In this document: in pieces, positions 25,921-34,704 of the stretch
Position numbering within the stretch: the first letter of the stretch is position 1
How the letters are laid out: each line of letters begins with the position of its first letter
Source of the DNA: Salinibacterium sp. M195
GTDB lineage: Bacteria; Actinomycetota; Actinomycetes; Actinomycetales; Microbacteriaceae
Assembly: GCF_019443965.1 (NCBI RefSeq)
Contig: NZ_CP040814.1
Span: 2,480,001-2,544,000, forward strand
Direction: 5' to 3'
DNA: 64,000 nt
The notes under the pieces: model-generated
Databases searched by the model: none
Told to the model about the DNA's origin: nothing
The model's input: only the letters and a program-made list of their open reading frames with translations
Program-made: the position numbers and the translations under genes

Positions 25921-25925
25921 TCTAG
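25904..25925. promoter_or_regulatory. TetR-type operator palindrome
   Basis: CTAGA-g-TGACT is followed directly by AGTCA-a-TCTAG, a 22-bp palindrome with a single mismatched pair (25909 against 25920). It covers the -35 element and most of the spacer of the tetR promoter, ideal for repression. Confidence 0.75.
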
Positions 25926-25984
25926 TTTTGCTCCTGAGGCAAAAGCACACGAAGCTCACGGTCTCGCGCACTACACTCCAACGA

Positions 25985-27079
25985 ATGACCGGAGCTTCTC
26001 TCACCGCAGCGGCGCCCGCCCGCTCCCCCAAAGTACGCCTGCCGCACTGGGACAACGCGCGCTTTCTTGCCGTCACTCTCGTAGTAATCGGTCACGGCAT
26101 CCAACGGATGACCTACGACTCCAACAACGCCCTAGCGCTGTACCTCTTTATCTACGCGTTTCACATGCCAGCATTCGCCATCATCAGCGGGTACTTTTCT
26201 AAACCCGGGCCGCTGTCGGGCATCCAGATGCGCCGCGTTCTGACCGACATCCTGCTGCCGTACTTCATCATGGAAGCCATTTGGGCTCTCGTGAAGTTCT
26301 TCGCGGAAGGCGAAACGGACCTCAACCCGTCGAAACCCAGCTGGACGCTCTGGTTTCTGCTCGCGCTCGGGATATTCAAGCTCATCCTCCCCTATCTTTC
26401 CCAATTGAGATGGCCACTTTTGTGGGCCGTCATTGGCTCTGTCGGCGTCGGCTATTTTGACAACGTGGACAGCACATTCTCGCTCTCGCGCGCAATCGGC
26501 ATCCTTCCTTTCTTCGTTCTCGGCTGGAAGCTGAACGAGTGGGGACTCATGGAGCGCTGGAAGGTAGCCGAACGTTCTGTCTGGCTATTTCGCGGACTCG
26601 CCGTCACAATCTTTGCGGGCTGGCTCGCCATAATTCTCGGCAATATCGAACTCTGGCGCACCATCGATCTGCGATTCTGGTTCTTCTACGACGACTCGTA
26701 CAGCGGTCTTGGCGAAGACCAATGGTGGGCTGGCGGAGTGCGGCTCGGCCTCATCGTGCTTGCGGTGATTCTCAGCGCGGCCTTCTTCACTCTTGTGCCA
26801 CGACGCCATACCTGGGTCACCGATGCCGGCAAAGCCACGATGTACGTCTACCTCCTGCACAGCTTTGCTTTGTATCCGCTGCGCGAAAGCGGCATATTGC
26901 TCGACGAACGTTCGTCAGCGATGTGGCTTCTCAGCATGGTGCTCGGATCAATAGCGCTCTCGCTGGTGCTGGCCAGCCCCCTGATCAAGCGGCTTTTCCA
27001 CTACATCATTGAGCCGAAGCCTCAGTGGTTCTTTGCGCCACAACCCGACGACGAGGTTAAACGCACGCCACCGCGTTGA
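25985..27079 (+). CDS. Acyltransferase 3 family membrane protein (OafA/Fic-like)
   Basis: 364 residues from ATG 25985. It opens with the family motif HWDNARFLAVTLVVIGHGIQR and contains about ten membrane helices, including AFAIISGYFSKPG and LLPYFIMEAIWALVKFF. Such enzymes move acyl groups across the membrane onto sugars, lipids or peptides on the outer face. The family His is present in VIGHG. It is divergent from the tetR operon; the operator palindrome lies 60 bases before its start, so shared control is possible. The acceptor is unknown. Confidence 0.87.
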   Translation: MTGASLTAAAPARSPKVRLPHWDNARFLAVTLVVIGHGIQRMTYDSNNALALYLFIYAFHMPAFAIISGYFSKPGPLSGIQMRRVLTDILLPYFIMEAIWALVKFFAEGETDLNPSKPSWTLWFLLALGIFKLILPYLSQLRWPLLWAVIGSVGVGYFDNVDSTFSLSRAIGILPFFVLGWKLNEWGLMERWKVAERSVWLFRGLAVTIFAGWLAIILGNIELWRTIDLRFWFFYDDSYSGLGEDQWWAGGVRLGLIVLAVILSAAFFTLVPRRHTWVTDAGKATMYVYLLHSFALYPLRESGILLDERSSAMWLLSMVLGSIALSLVLASPLIKRLFHYIIEPKPQWFFAPQPDDEVKRTPPR

Positions 27080-27102
27080 GTTACGACATGTTTCCTCGCT
27101 GA

Positions 27103-27131
27103 TTGACCACGTCGTTAGCCCTGTTTAGGCT
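27103..27131 (+). promoter_or_regulatory. Promoter of metY
   Basis: A -35 TTGACC (27103-27108) and -10 TAGGCT (27126-27131) are spaced by 17 bases. The expected transcript start near 27138 leaves a leader of about 42 bases with AGGAGG before the GTG. Confidence 0.6.
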
Positions 27132-27179
27132 CGAAGTGTGGCGGATATCCCGATCCACCAACCGATCTAGGAGGCCGCC

Positions 27180-28499
27180 GTGAGCGACTGGAACTTCGAA
27201 ACCAAGCAGATCCACTCTGGCGCGCAGCCCGATCCCACCACCAACTCGCGGGCAACACCGATCTACAAGACGACGGCCTACGTCTTCAACAACGCCGATC
27301 ACGCCAAGAACCTGTTTGCGCTGGCCGAATTTGGCAATATCTATACCCGCATCCAGAATCCGACTCAGGATGTCGTCGAGCAGCGCGTCGCCGCCCTCGA
27401 AGGCGGAACCGCAGCACTGTTGCTCGCTTCCGGCCAGTCAGCAACAACCTTCGCGGTTCTCAACATCGCCCAGGCAGGCGACCACATCGTCTCGTCGTCG
27501 TCGGTCTACGGCGGAACTTACAACCTCTTCAAGTACACACTCGCCAAGCTCGGTATCGAAACCACGTTCGTGGAGAATCAGGATGACGCGGCCGAGTGGG
27601 CTGCAGCGGTACGCCCTAACACCAAGCTTCTCTTTGCCGAGACCATCGGAAACCCGCGCATCAACGTGCTCGACATCGAACTCGTTGCCGGCGTTGCTCA
27701 CGCCAGCGGAGTTCCCTTGATCGTCGACAACACGATCGCAACGCCGTACCTCATCCGCCCTTTCGAGCACGGTGCTGACATCGTCGTTCACTCGGCGACC
27801 AAGTTCTTGGGCGGCCACGGCACGGTCCTCGGCGGGGTCATCGTCGATGGCGGAAAGTTCGAGTGGTCGAAGAATGTCGATAAGTTCCCTGGACTCACCG
27901 AGCCCGACCCCTCGTACCACGGCGCCAGCTACACCGGCGTTCTCGGCGATGGCATTGCGTACATCATCAAGGCCCGCGTTCAGCTACTGCGCGACCTCGG
28001 TGCCGCTATCTCCCCCGATAGCGCCTTCTCGCTCATCCAAGGAATCGAAACCCTCAGCCTGCGAATCGAACGTCACGTTCAGAATGCCCAGGCGATAGCC
28101 GAGTGGCTCGACAACCACGAGGATGTCGACACCGTGTACTACGCCGGCCTCCCGTCGAGCCCCTGGTACGCCAACGCCAACAAATACGCACCCAAGGGCG
28201 TCGGTGGAGTTCTCTCCTTCGAGCTCAAGGGTGGAGTGGATGCTGGGCGCTCGTTCGTGAACAGCGTCGAGCTCTTCAGCCACGTCGCCAACATCGGTGA
28301 CGTGCGCAGCCTCATCATTCACCCTGCGTCGACGACGCACTCACAGCTCTCCCCCGAGCAGCAGTTGACTGCTGGTGTAACGCCAGGACTGGTGCGACTC
28401 TCGGTGGGTCTCGAGAACATCGCGGACATCAAGGCTGACTTGCAAGTCGGCTTTGATGCGGCACGCGCAACAGCCGCTGAGGCACGCGCACGAGTCTAA
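27180..28499 (+). CDS. metY: O-acetylhomoserine sulfhydrylase (aminocarboxypropyltransferase)
   Basis: 439 residues, GTG start behind AGGAGG. It is a PLP enzyme of the Cys/Met metabolism family. The opening FETKQIHSGAQPDPTTNSRATPIYKTTAYVF is cut here to its motifs FETKQIHSG and ATPIYKTTAY. The PLP lysine is Lys208 in HSATKFLGGHG. Length (~430) and the region GGVIVDGGKFEW separate O-acetylhomoserine sulfhydrylase from the shorter MetB/MetC. It makes homocysteine directly from O-acetylhomoserine and sulfide. The next gene, metX, supplies the substrate. Confidence 0.96.
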   Translation: MSDWNFETKQIHSGAQPDPTTNSRATPIYKTTAYVFNNADHAKNLFALAEFGNIYTRIQNPTQDVVEQRVAALEGGTAALLLASGQSATTFAVLNIAQAGDHIVSSSSVYGGTYNLFKYTLAKLGIETTFVENQDDAAEWAAAVRPNTKLLFAETIGNPRINVLDIELVAGVAHASGVPLIVDNTIATPYLIRPFEHGADIVVHSATKFLGGHGTVLGGVIVDGGKFEWSKNVDKFPGLTEPDPSYHGASYTGVLGDGIAYIIKARVQLLRDLGAAISPDSAFSLIQGIETLSLRIERHVQNAQAIAEWLDNHEDVDTVYYAGLPSSPWYANANKYAPKGVGGVLSFELKGGVDAGRSFVNSVELFSHVANIGDVRSLIIHPASTTHSQLSPEQQLTAGVTPGLVRLSVGLENIADIKADLQVGFDAARATAAEARARV

Positions 28500-28507
28500 G
28501 ACTGCTG

Positions 28508-28546
28508 AAAGCGGCGGTGGCGTCCTCTGAACGCTCCCGCCGCTTT
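28508..28546. terminator. Hairpin between metY and metX
   Basis: AAAGCGGCGG (28508-28517) pairs with CCGCCGCTTT (28537-28546), a 10-bp stem with a 19-base loop, starting 9 bases after the metY stop. It should terminate or attenuate metY transcription. Confidence 0.7.
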
Positions 28547-28649
28547 GTGCGTTAACGAGGGAGGTATGCCGCCCACGCGATCGCGACGCCGTTCGAACTC
28601 CTCGTAATAATTTCGTGTCCGACGCAATAGTTCGCGATACTTAACGGAC

Positions 28650-29855
28650 ATGGACTGGCAGACACCCGAAGACACTGTTCCTTCGGCATTTATCACCGAC
28701 GCAAACGTGCGTTCTCTCCTCGGCAAGCCTCCAGCGACGGGGGCATGGCGCGAGGGCGATCCAGTCGGTCAACGCCAGTTCACGACTATCACCAATCTTT
28801 CTCTTGAGTTCAGCGGCACCCTTGCTTCTGCACGTATCGCCTACGAGACCCATGGCACGCTTAATGACGATGCCTCCAACGCGATTCTTGTCGCGCACGC
28901 CCTCACCGGTGACAGCCACCTTGTTGGCAATCCGGGAAACGGTCATTCGACCGCTGGATGGTGGAACGACCTCGTTGGTCCCGGAAAAGCAATCGACACC
29001 GATCGTTGGTTCATCGTCACCCCGAACATCCTGGGGGGCTGCCAGGGCAGCACTGGCCCGGCATCACATGCCCCCGATGGTGCCGAGTTCGGCTCTCGCT
29101 TCCCGTTCGTCACGATCCGCGATCAGGTCGCGGCGCAGGTCGCCCTCAGCGACGCCTTAGGCATCGAGCGGTGGGCAGCCGTTATCGGCGGCTCAATGGG
29201 CGGGATGCACGCGCTTGAGTGGGCGGTCGGGCATCCTGACCGGCTCGAGAAGGTCGCGATTCTCGCTGCACCACCGGTGTCGACGGCCGACCAAATTGCG
29301 CACAATTCTGTGCAGGTCGAGTCGATTCGCACTGACCCTGCCTTCGCCGATGGCGCCTACTACGATGCCCCCGACGGCGATGGGCCGCACCGCGGACTGG
29401 CGCTGGCACGTCGACTCGCCCTGATCAACTACCGTTCAGCAGACGAACTCAATGAACGCTTCGCTCGCACGTGGCAAAGCGACGTCAGCCCCTGGGGTCG
29501 CGGCGGGCGTTACGCTGTCGAGAGTTACCTCGACTTTCACGGCAATAAGTTCGCGCGCCGCTTCGACGCTAATAGTTACATCACCCTTGTCGAAGCGATG
29601 AGTTCTCACGATGTCGCACGCGGTCGCGGAACGCTCGAACAAACTCTTGCACGAGCAACCATGCCAGCACTCGTGCTCGGCATAGACAGCGATCGCCTGT
29701 TCCCTGCTTCCGGCCAGGAGATTATTGCGGAACATCTGCCGGGCAATATCGACGGAACCGTGCCCCACATCATCCATTCGCCCTTCGGACATGATGGGTT
29801 CCTCATCGAATCCGAACTCATGAGCACCCAACTCGGCAGACTCCTGAACCTCTAG
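28650..29855 (+). CDS. metX: Homoserine O-acetyltransferase
   Basis: 401 residues. An alpha/beta-hydrolase-fold acyltransferase with nucleophile Ser182 in IGGSMGGMHALEWA, catalytic Asp in LGIDSDRLFP and His in GHDGFLIES. The substrate-pocket motif NILGGCQGSTGPAS is typical of MetX. It transfers acetyl from acetyl-CoA to homoserine, the first step of methionine synthesis by direct sulfhydrylation. The order metY-metX is conserved in many actinobacteria. A hairpin lies between the genes, so metX may have its own promoter in the 150-base gap. Confidence 0.96.
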   Translation: MDWQTPEDTVPSAFITDANVRSLLGKPPATGAWREGDPVGQRQFTTITNLSLEFSGTLASARIAYETHGTLNDDASNAILVAHALTGDSHLVGNPGNGHSTAGWWNDLVGPGKAIDTDRWFIVTPNILGGCQGSTGPASHAPDGAEFGSRFPFVTIRDQVAAQVALSDALGIERWAAVIGGSMGGMHALEWAVGHPDRLEKVAILAAPPVSTADQIAHNSVQVESIRTDPAFADGAYYDAPDGDGPHRGLALARRLALINYRSADELNERFARTWQSDVSPWGRGGRYAVESYLDFHGNKFARRFDANSYITLVEAMSSHDVARGRGTLEQTLARATMPALVLGIDSDRLFPASGQEIIAEHLPGNIDGTVPHIIHSPFGHDGFLIESELMSTQLGRLLNL

Positions 29856-29952
29856 AGCCGCTGAGAGTTCGTGCCTGACAAGCGTGTTGAAACGAAATTG
29901 CTGATTCCTCATGCAGGTCGGCGGTGCGCCACCCCCCTTTGCGGGGAGAGAT

Positions 29953-31134
29953 GTGCAAACATTGCCACAAATGGACCTCATCACTAAAGAACGAGATCGC
30001 CTACTTCAGCGCACCGCGCGAGTAGCGAGCCTGAGTTTCTTGATCGTTTCGGCCATTTGTGTGAGCCTTCCCGGCGCGGTCGAACCTCTGACCCTTATTT
30101 GGTGTCTGCCGCTGTACTTGGTCATCGCGGTCTTTCAATTTCAGGTCGGAAGCCACCGAGCACTCGGCTGGGTCGTTCCGTCTTTCGTCGCCGGAATTGC
30201 CGTGATTCTTCTCATTGCGGGAACCCCCGGTGGCCCCAGCCAAGCGGGGCTTTCCGCCGCCGCACAACTTTCCTCGGCTTCACTGGCGTGTCTCGCCATC
30301 GTTCTCACAACAACGCTTATTCGCCGACTCGTCTTGTTAGCAAGCTTCCTTGCCGTGGCCGCTGTAACAGTTCTGTCTTTTGAGCCATTCCAAGCCCCCG
30401 TCCGCACTCTCACGTTGCTCGCCTTCGGGTGGATCCTCGCGAGCCTCATTGGCTTCTGGATCAGCTCTGGAGTGCCACAAGCTGTTCGTCGAATCGCCAG
30501 CATCGGCCGGGCACACCGCGCAGAGCGTCAGGCAAGTGAAACCGAAGCTCAGCGCCGCCAGGGCGCACGCCTCCTGCACGACACCGTGTTGGCGACCCTC
30601 ACCTTGCTCGCGCACTCGGGACTTGGCGTTTCTGCCGAGGCAATGCGCCAGCAGGCAGGCGACGACGCGCGATTACTGCGTCAGCTGCGCCTCGGTGCTA
30701 CTCCCACCCCGCAAGCATCCGGAGATTACAACCTCAGCACTCCTGTGAGCGAAACAGTGCTCGGCACTACCCTAGAGTCGGTTAAACAGCGCTTCGGCCG
30801 CATGGGGCTCGAAGTGAGTTGGCACGGCACCGGCCAAGTGCTGCTTCCCAGCGATGTGCTTGACGCTTTCTTGCTTGCGCTTGCCGAATGTCTAGAAAAC
30901 GTTCGCCGCCACTCGGGAGTCACCGATGCCCACGTCACCATCACTGAAGACGACACGACAGTGCGCGCCATGATCACTGACTCCGGTGTCGGCTTCGTGC
31001 TCGATGACGTAGATTCTGCGAGCCTAGGATTCAAAGAATCTGTTGTCGCTCGGTTGAAAGAAGTCGGCGGTCAAGCTCGGCTCTTCTCGACGCCGGGATC
31101 AGGAACAACTGTCGTCTTGGAGGTCCCGCGATGA
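29953..31134 (+). CDS. Two-component sensor histidine kinase (NarL-partner type)
   Basis: 393 residues from GTG 29953, chosen because GGGGAG lies 6 bases before it; ATG 29911 and ATG 29971 lack such a site. About five or six N-terminal membrane helices precede the dimerisation helix with the likely phospho-His209 (LLHDTVLATLTLLAHSG). The HATPase part has the N-box LAECLENVRRHSG, G1 DSGVGFVLDD and a final STPGSGTTVVLEV. It overlaps the next gene by 4 bases. The regulator two genes on is its probable partner. The signal is unknown. Confidence 0.9.
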   Translation: MQTLPQMDLITKERDRLLQRTARVASLSFLIVSAICVSLPGAVEPLTLIWCLPLYLVIAVFQFQVGSHRALGWVVPSFVAGIAVILLIAGTPGGPSQAGLSAAAQLSSASLACLAIVLTTTLIRRLVLLASFLAVAAVTVLSFEPFQAPVRTLTLLAFGWILASLIGFWISSGVPQAVRRIASIGRAHRAERQASETEAQRRQGARLLHDTVLATLTLLAHSGLGVSAEAMRQQAGDDARLLRQLRLGATPTPQASGDYNLSTPVSETVLGTTLESVKQRFGRMGLEVSWHGTGQVLLPSDVLDAFLLALAECLENVRRHSGVTDAHVTITEDDTTVRAMITDSGVGFVLDDVDSASLGFKESVVARLKEVGGQARLFSTPGSGTTVVLEVPR

Positions 31135-32384
31135 CCTACGCTCCCCCAGAAGAAAACACTCTCGGTGTAATCGTTGGCAGCAAACCACGCCACGCGAAGA
31201 GCGCGACGGTCAGACGTCTCGCTGGCGACGACACCCCACGACTGACCAGCCTCGGAACAGGTTTCGTGGGCATCGGCGCAGCGGTACTCGTCAGCCTCCG
31301 CGCGCTCTATGGCCTTGTGTGGCTCGCGACTCAGTGGGAACAGTATCCCAACCCGATTCCCGCCGCCGCGGCCTGGATCGTGCTCGTACTCGTGATCGTT
31401 GGAACGATCACCGCCGTTCAGCTGATGAGCGGCCAGCTGCCCCACTGGTTGTTCGCGCTGTTCCTTACCGGACTCGCTGCAGTGGTGGCCCTCGACCTGT
31501 ATGCCGTCTGGCCCCTTCACGATGTCGGAGGGTATGCGACCTCGGCAATCGCCGCGGGGATGACGCTGCTTCTGGTACTCACCGTTCGCCCAGCCTCGGA
31601 CATCATCATCGCCGTCTCCGTGGTCGGAGCCGTGCTCGTCGCCGCCGTCGCCGTGAATGTGCCGCTCACGCCAGACAACCTCGCCCCTCAGATCACTTCG
31701 ATCGCTTTCGCCGTGCTCCCGACGGTGATCGGACTCTCGCTCATCGGCAACTTCCGTGGCCTCGTGCAGGTCGAGCTTGACCGGGTCCTTGTGCAAAGCA
31801 CCCTCACGGCACCTCGCTTCGCCGTGGGCATGATGGCATCTGAGGAACTGGCGCGCCTCGACCTTGCCGCAGAAAAACTGCTTGACTCCGTAGCGAACGG
31901 CTCTACAAAACTCCCGCTCACGCCCAAGATCGCCTCGACGGCAGCGTCGCTCGCGACAGAACTACGCCTTCACCTCATCGAGGGTCGGCGGGAGACATGG
32001 CTGTACCACGCGATAACCGAGTCCGACTTGCTCGGCAAGTCAGTACGACTCACCGACAAGGGCAGTCTTGCAGGGCTGCTCGACCCTGTGCAGCGCGACG
32101 GACTCCTTTCGACCGCGTGGTTATTTGTGACCGACACAAATAAGCGGGGCGCGAAGAACTCAGTGCACATCACGATCGCAGCATCGACAACCGTTTTAGC
32201 GCCCGGTTCGGAAGACAAAGTAGCAATCGCTATTGCGATCACCTCCACCGGAGTCGTCCGAAATCGAATCGACGCTTCCACGTGGCAAGCCATTGCAAAA
32301 GTCGGAAGCTACACCGACTCAACAGAAAACTCCAGTGTGAGGCTCGACATCGAATGTCTTGTCGATAACCCCGCCGACCAATAG
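31131..32384 (+). CDS. Membrane protein resembling a sensor kinase but lacking catalytic motifs
   Basis: 417 residues with about six helices (residues ~45-215, for example AAAAWIVLVLVIVGTITAVQL, AIAAGMTLLLVLTVRP, IIIAVSVVGAVLVAAVAVNV). A ~200-residue cytoplasmic region follows. Its layout (helical LDRVLVQSTL..., then AWLFVTDTNKRG, then AIAIAITSTGVVRN) parallels a kinase dimerisation plus ATPase-like fold, but there is no phospho-His block, N-box or G-box. It starts inside the kinase stop codon and is followed by the regulator. A non-catalytic co-sensor or dimer partner is inferred. Not a known named family to me. Confidence 0.75.
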   Translation: MTYAPPEENTLGVIVGSKPRHAKSATVRRLAGDDTPRLTSLGTGFVGIGAAVLVSLRALYGLVWLATQWEQYPNPIPAAAAWIVLVLVIVGTITAVQLMSGQLPHWLFALFLTGLAAVVALDLYAVWPLHDVGGYATSAIAAGMTLLLVLTVRPASDIIIAVSVVGAVLVAAVAVNVPLTPDNLAPQITSIAFAVLPTVIGLSLIGNFRGLVQVELDRVLVQSTLTAPRFAVGMMASEELARLDLAAEKLLDSVANGSTKLPLTPKIASTAASLATELRLHLIEGRRETWLYHAITESDLLGKSVRLTDKGSLAGLLDPVQRDGLLSTAWLFVTDTNKRGAKNSVHITIAASTTVLAPGSEDKVAIAIAITSTGVVRNRIDASTWQAIAKVGSYTDSTENSSVRLDIECLVDNPADQ

Positions 32385-32421
32385 ATTCGTATGATTAGAC
32401 GATCGACTAGAGGAATTCATT

Positions 32422-33093
32422 GTGACTGAACCAACAAAGCGCATCCGGCTCGCAATCGTTGACGACCACCGAATGTTGCTCGGCGCTCTCACCGAGTGGA
32501 TCCGAAAGGCCGCAGCAGACATCGATATGGTCGTAGCCGTGCCCACCTGGCCCGAGCTGACTATTCATCCCGAGTTTCCGGTCGACGTAGTTTTGCTCGA
32601 CCTTGACCTCAAAGACAACATTCCGGTGTCGCTCAAGATCAACACGCTCAAATCGATGAACGTGCGCGTCGTGCTCATGAGCACCTATTCTGAGCCGAAT
32701 GTCGTTCGCGAGGCTCTCGCCGCTGGCGCCCTGGGCTACCTCGTCAAGAGTGAAGACGCCGACATGATCGTTGAAGCCATTCGCGCTGCCGCCAAAGGTG
32801 AATCGTTTGTGTCAGCCGAGCTCGACCTTGCGCTCAACGCCGATGAAATCGGCGGGGCCCCCAAGCTCAGCGCTCAGGAGCGCCGCGTGATGGCCCTCTA
32901 CGGCGGTGGCGAACCCGTCAAATCGGTCGCGTACCAGCTGAGCATCTCAGAAGAGACCGCCAAGAGCTACCTCAAACGCATTCGCGAGAAGTACCGGGTT
33001 GCCGGCTTTGATGTTGGAACGAAGGTTGCGCTGCGTAAGCGTGCGCTAGAAGACGGCATCCTCATCGAAACCGAAACGATGCACCACCTCTAA
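32422..33093 (+). CDS. NarL/LuxR-family response regulator
   Basis: 223 residues, GTG start. The receiver domain shows LAIVDDHRMLLGAL, phospho-acceptor Asp60 in VVLLDLDLKD, the switch Ser/Thr in LMSTYS and Lys109 in GYLVKSEDAD. The C-terminal LuxR helix-turn-helix is LSAQERRVMALYGGGEPVKSVAYQLSISEETAKSYLKRI broken into its helices. It is the output of the kinase two genes upstream, 37 bases after the kinase-like protein. Target genes are not known. Confidence 0.94.
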   Translation: MTEPTKRIRLAIVDDHRMLLGALTEWIRKAAADIDMVVAVPTWPELTIHPEFPVDVVLLDLDLKDNIPVSLKINTLKSMNVRVVLMSTYSEPNVVREALAAGALGYLVKSEDADMIVEAIRAAAKGESFVSAELDLALNADEIGGAPKLSAQERRVMALYGGGEPVKSVAYQLSISEETAKSYLKRIREKYRVAGFDVGTKVALRKRALEDGILIETETMHHL

Positions 33094-33103
33094 ACCTGCG
33101 TCG

Positions 33104-33415
33104 CTAGTTTTCTGCGCGGGTCATTGCTTCTTCTAGACGCTCGACTTTGCCGGCCATCTCTCCGCTATGCCCGGGGCGAATGTCAGCCTTCAACACGAGC
33201 GAAACGCGGGAGCCGAACGCACCAACAGCGTCAGTCGCGGCTTTGACGACGGCAAAAACTTCATCCCAGTCGCCCTCAATCGTGGTGAACATCGAGTCAG
33301 TCTGGTTGGGCAATCCCGAATCGCGCACGATTTTCACTGCTGCGGCTACGGCGTTGTGCACTGAATCTGTGCCATCTGGTGCGCCGCTGGGGGCTACTGA
33401 GAATGCGACGATCAT
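33104..33415 (-). CDS. MTH1187/YkoF-like thiamine-binding family protein
   Basis: 103 residues, the normal length of the DUF77/MTH1187 family. The opening MIVAFSVAPSG, the middle NQTDSMFTTIEGDWDEVFAVVKAATDAV and the end VLKADIRPGHSGEMAGKVERLEE match. These proteins bind thiamine or a related pyrimidine as tetramers and have unclear roles. Its ATG overlaps the glycosyltransferase stop by 4 bases, so it is the last gene of that operon. Confidence 0.88.
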   Translation of the reverse strand: MIVAFSVAPSGAPDGTDSVHNAVAAAVKIVRDSGLPNQTDSMFTTIEGDWDEVFAVVKAATDAVGAFGSRVSLVLKADIRPGHSGEMAGKVERLEEAMTRAEN

Positions 33416-34704
33416 GGTGACTCCTTTGATGATGAACTTATTGGCGATGAAAGAATCTGCTCTTTATTGCCCAGCCCGGGCAACGAATGCGGGCCAGCCC
33501 GAGACGGGAGCCTGATCAGCCCGACAATCGCCCACCCTAACAAGACGATGAGCAGCACGTTTCTGACGCTCAGCAGGGCGATCATTGCGGGGTTCGCTGC
33601 GAGAAGCAAGTAATACAGGTACGGATAGACCGTGTGCGTCAGCGCAGCGAGCAACAGCGTCAGCACCGCCGGAAAGCGAAAACTCGGCGCGTCTGAAACA
33701 TGACGGTTCAGTAGTCCAAGCACGATCGGAACGGCGAGCCACGAGATGAATTGTGGTGATCCCACCTTGTTCACCACGATCAGCGCGGTGACAAGCGCGA
33801 GACTCAGCATCGGGAGAACGCGCAGTGCGACCACCCCGGCCCGAATCGCCCGAATACCGAGCACTGCGATGCCCACAACGATGACAGCGAGTAGAGGCGT
33901 GACTGTCTTGGCAGCCACTTCGACACCGGCGCCAGCCACCTGAAAGGTCAGTATCGACGTGTCGTAGTAAATCGCGGTGTCAGGCACGCCAGCGACGATC
34001 TGCCACAACCACAGTGCCGCTAGTGGCGACTCAATTTGAATGCCGCGACTTGACTGCTGAGCGATAAAGCTAAATACGTTCGATCCGGCGCCGGCCGCCA
34101 GCGCGAGCACGACCACAGCGGCGGTGGTCGCGGCGGCGCCGATCGCGATCGTCCATCGGTCACGCATGGCGATAATTGCCGCGAGCACAAGGGCCGCGGG
34201 CCACACCTTGATCCACGTCGCGCACGCCAGCACAATGCCCGCAGTCCGAGGATGGCCGCGCAACAATCGAACACCGACAATGGCAACGGCGATAGTGATG
34301 GCATCGATTCTGGCCAGAGCAATGGGACCGAGTGCGAGCAGGAAGGCTGCCCACCACCATCCGGCAATCACCCCTGATCGAGAGCGGCCCCAACGAGTGA
34401 GAAAGCCGAGGGCGACAACGTTGACGACCATCACCATCGAGAGCCAGGTCGCCGCGATGTGCTCGATCCCGAAAGCCGCGGAAGCCAATATCGGCACCAT
34501 TGCGAGCAGCGGATAGACCCAGGGGATGTCGACGCCAACGAGAACACCCGAGGCAAACGCTTGTTCAGCCCAGCGGGCGTATACGATGGTGACGTCGCCG
34601 AGCGGCAAACCGGGGGCAGAGAGATTAAGCATTCCTAGCGCGAGGTGCGCAAGAATAAAGATCAGCCACAGCGCAAGCGCACTCAGCGTGTGAGTGGTTT
34701 TCAC
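33412..34704 (-). CDS. GT87-type mannosyltransferase-like integral membrane protein (DUF2029)
   Basis: 430 residues with about ten to twelve membrane helices and an early extracytoplasmic loop with ARWAEQAF and acidic residues (VGVDIPWVYP), as in GT-C enzymes using polyprenyl-phosphate sugars. DUF2029/GT87 proteins add mannose to lipomannan-type glycans in mycobacteria. Related envelope glycans are likely targets here. It overlaps both neighbours by 4 bases (nnrD before, MTH1187-type after), so translation is coupled. Precise donor and acceptor are unknown. Confidence 0.8.
   Translation of the reverse strand: MKTTHTLSALALWLIFILAHLALGMLNLSAPGLPLGDVTIVYARWAEQAFASGVLVGVDIPWVYPLLAMVPILASAAFGIEHIAATWLSMVMVVNVVALGFLTRWGRSRSGVIAGWWWAAFLLALGPIALARIDAITIAVAIVGVRLLRGHPRTAGIVLACATWIKVWPAALVLAAIIAMRDRWTIAIGAAATTAAVVVLALAAGAGSNVFSFIAQQSSRGIQIESPLAALWLWQIVAGVPDTAIYYDTSILTFQVAGAGVEVAAKTVTPLLAVIVVGIAVLGIRAIRAGVVALRVLPMLSLALVTALIVVNKVGSPQFISWLAVPIVLGLLNRHVSDAPSFRFPAVLTLLLAALTHTVYPYLYYLLLAANPAMIALLSVRNVLLIVLLGWAIVGLIRLPSRAGPHSLPGLGNKEQILSSPISSSSKESP

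Noticed and set aside
27132..27179. SAM or S-box type riboswitch before metY
   Set aside because: The leader after the predicted transcript start is only about 40 bases, too short for a known SAM aptamer.
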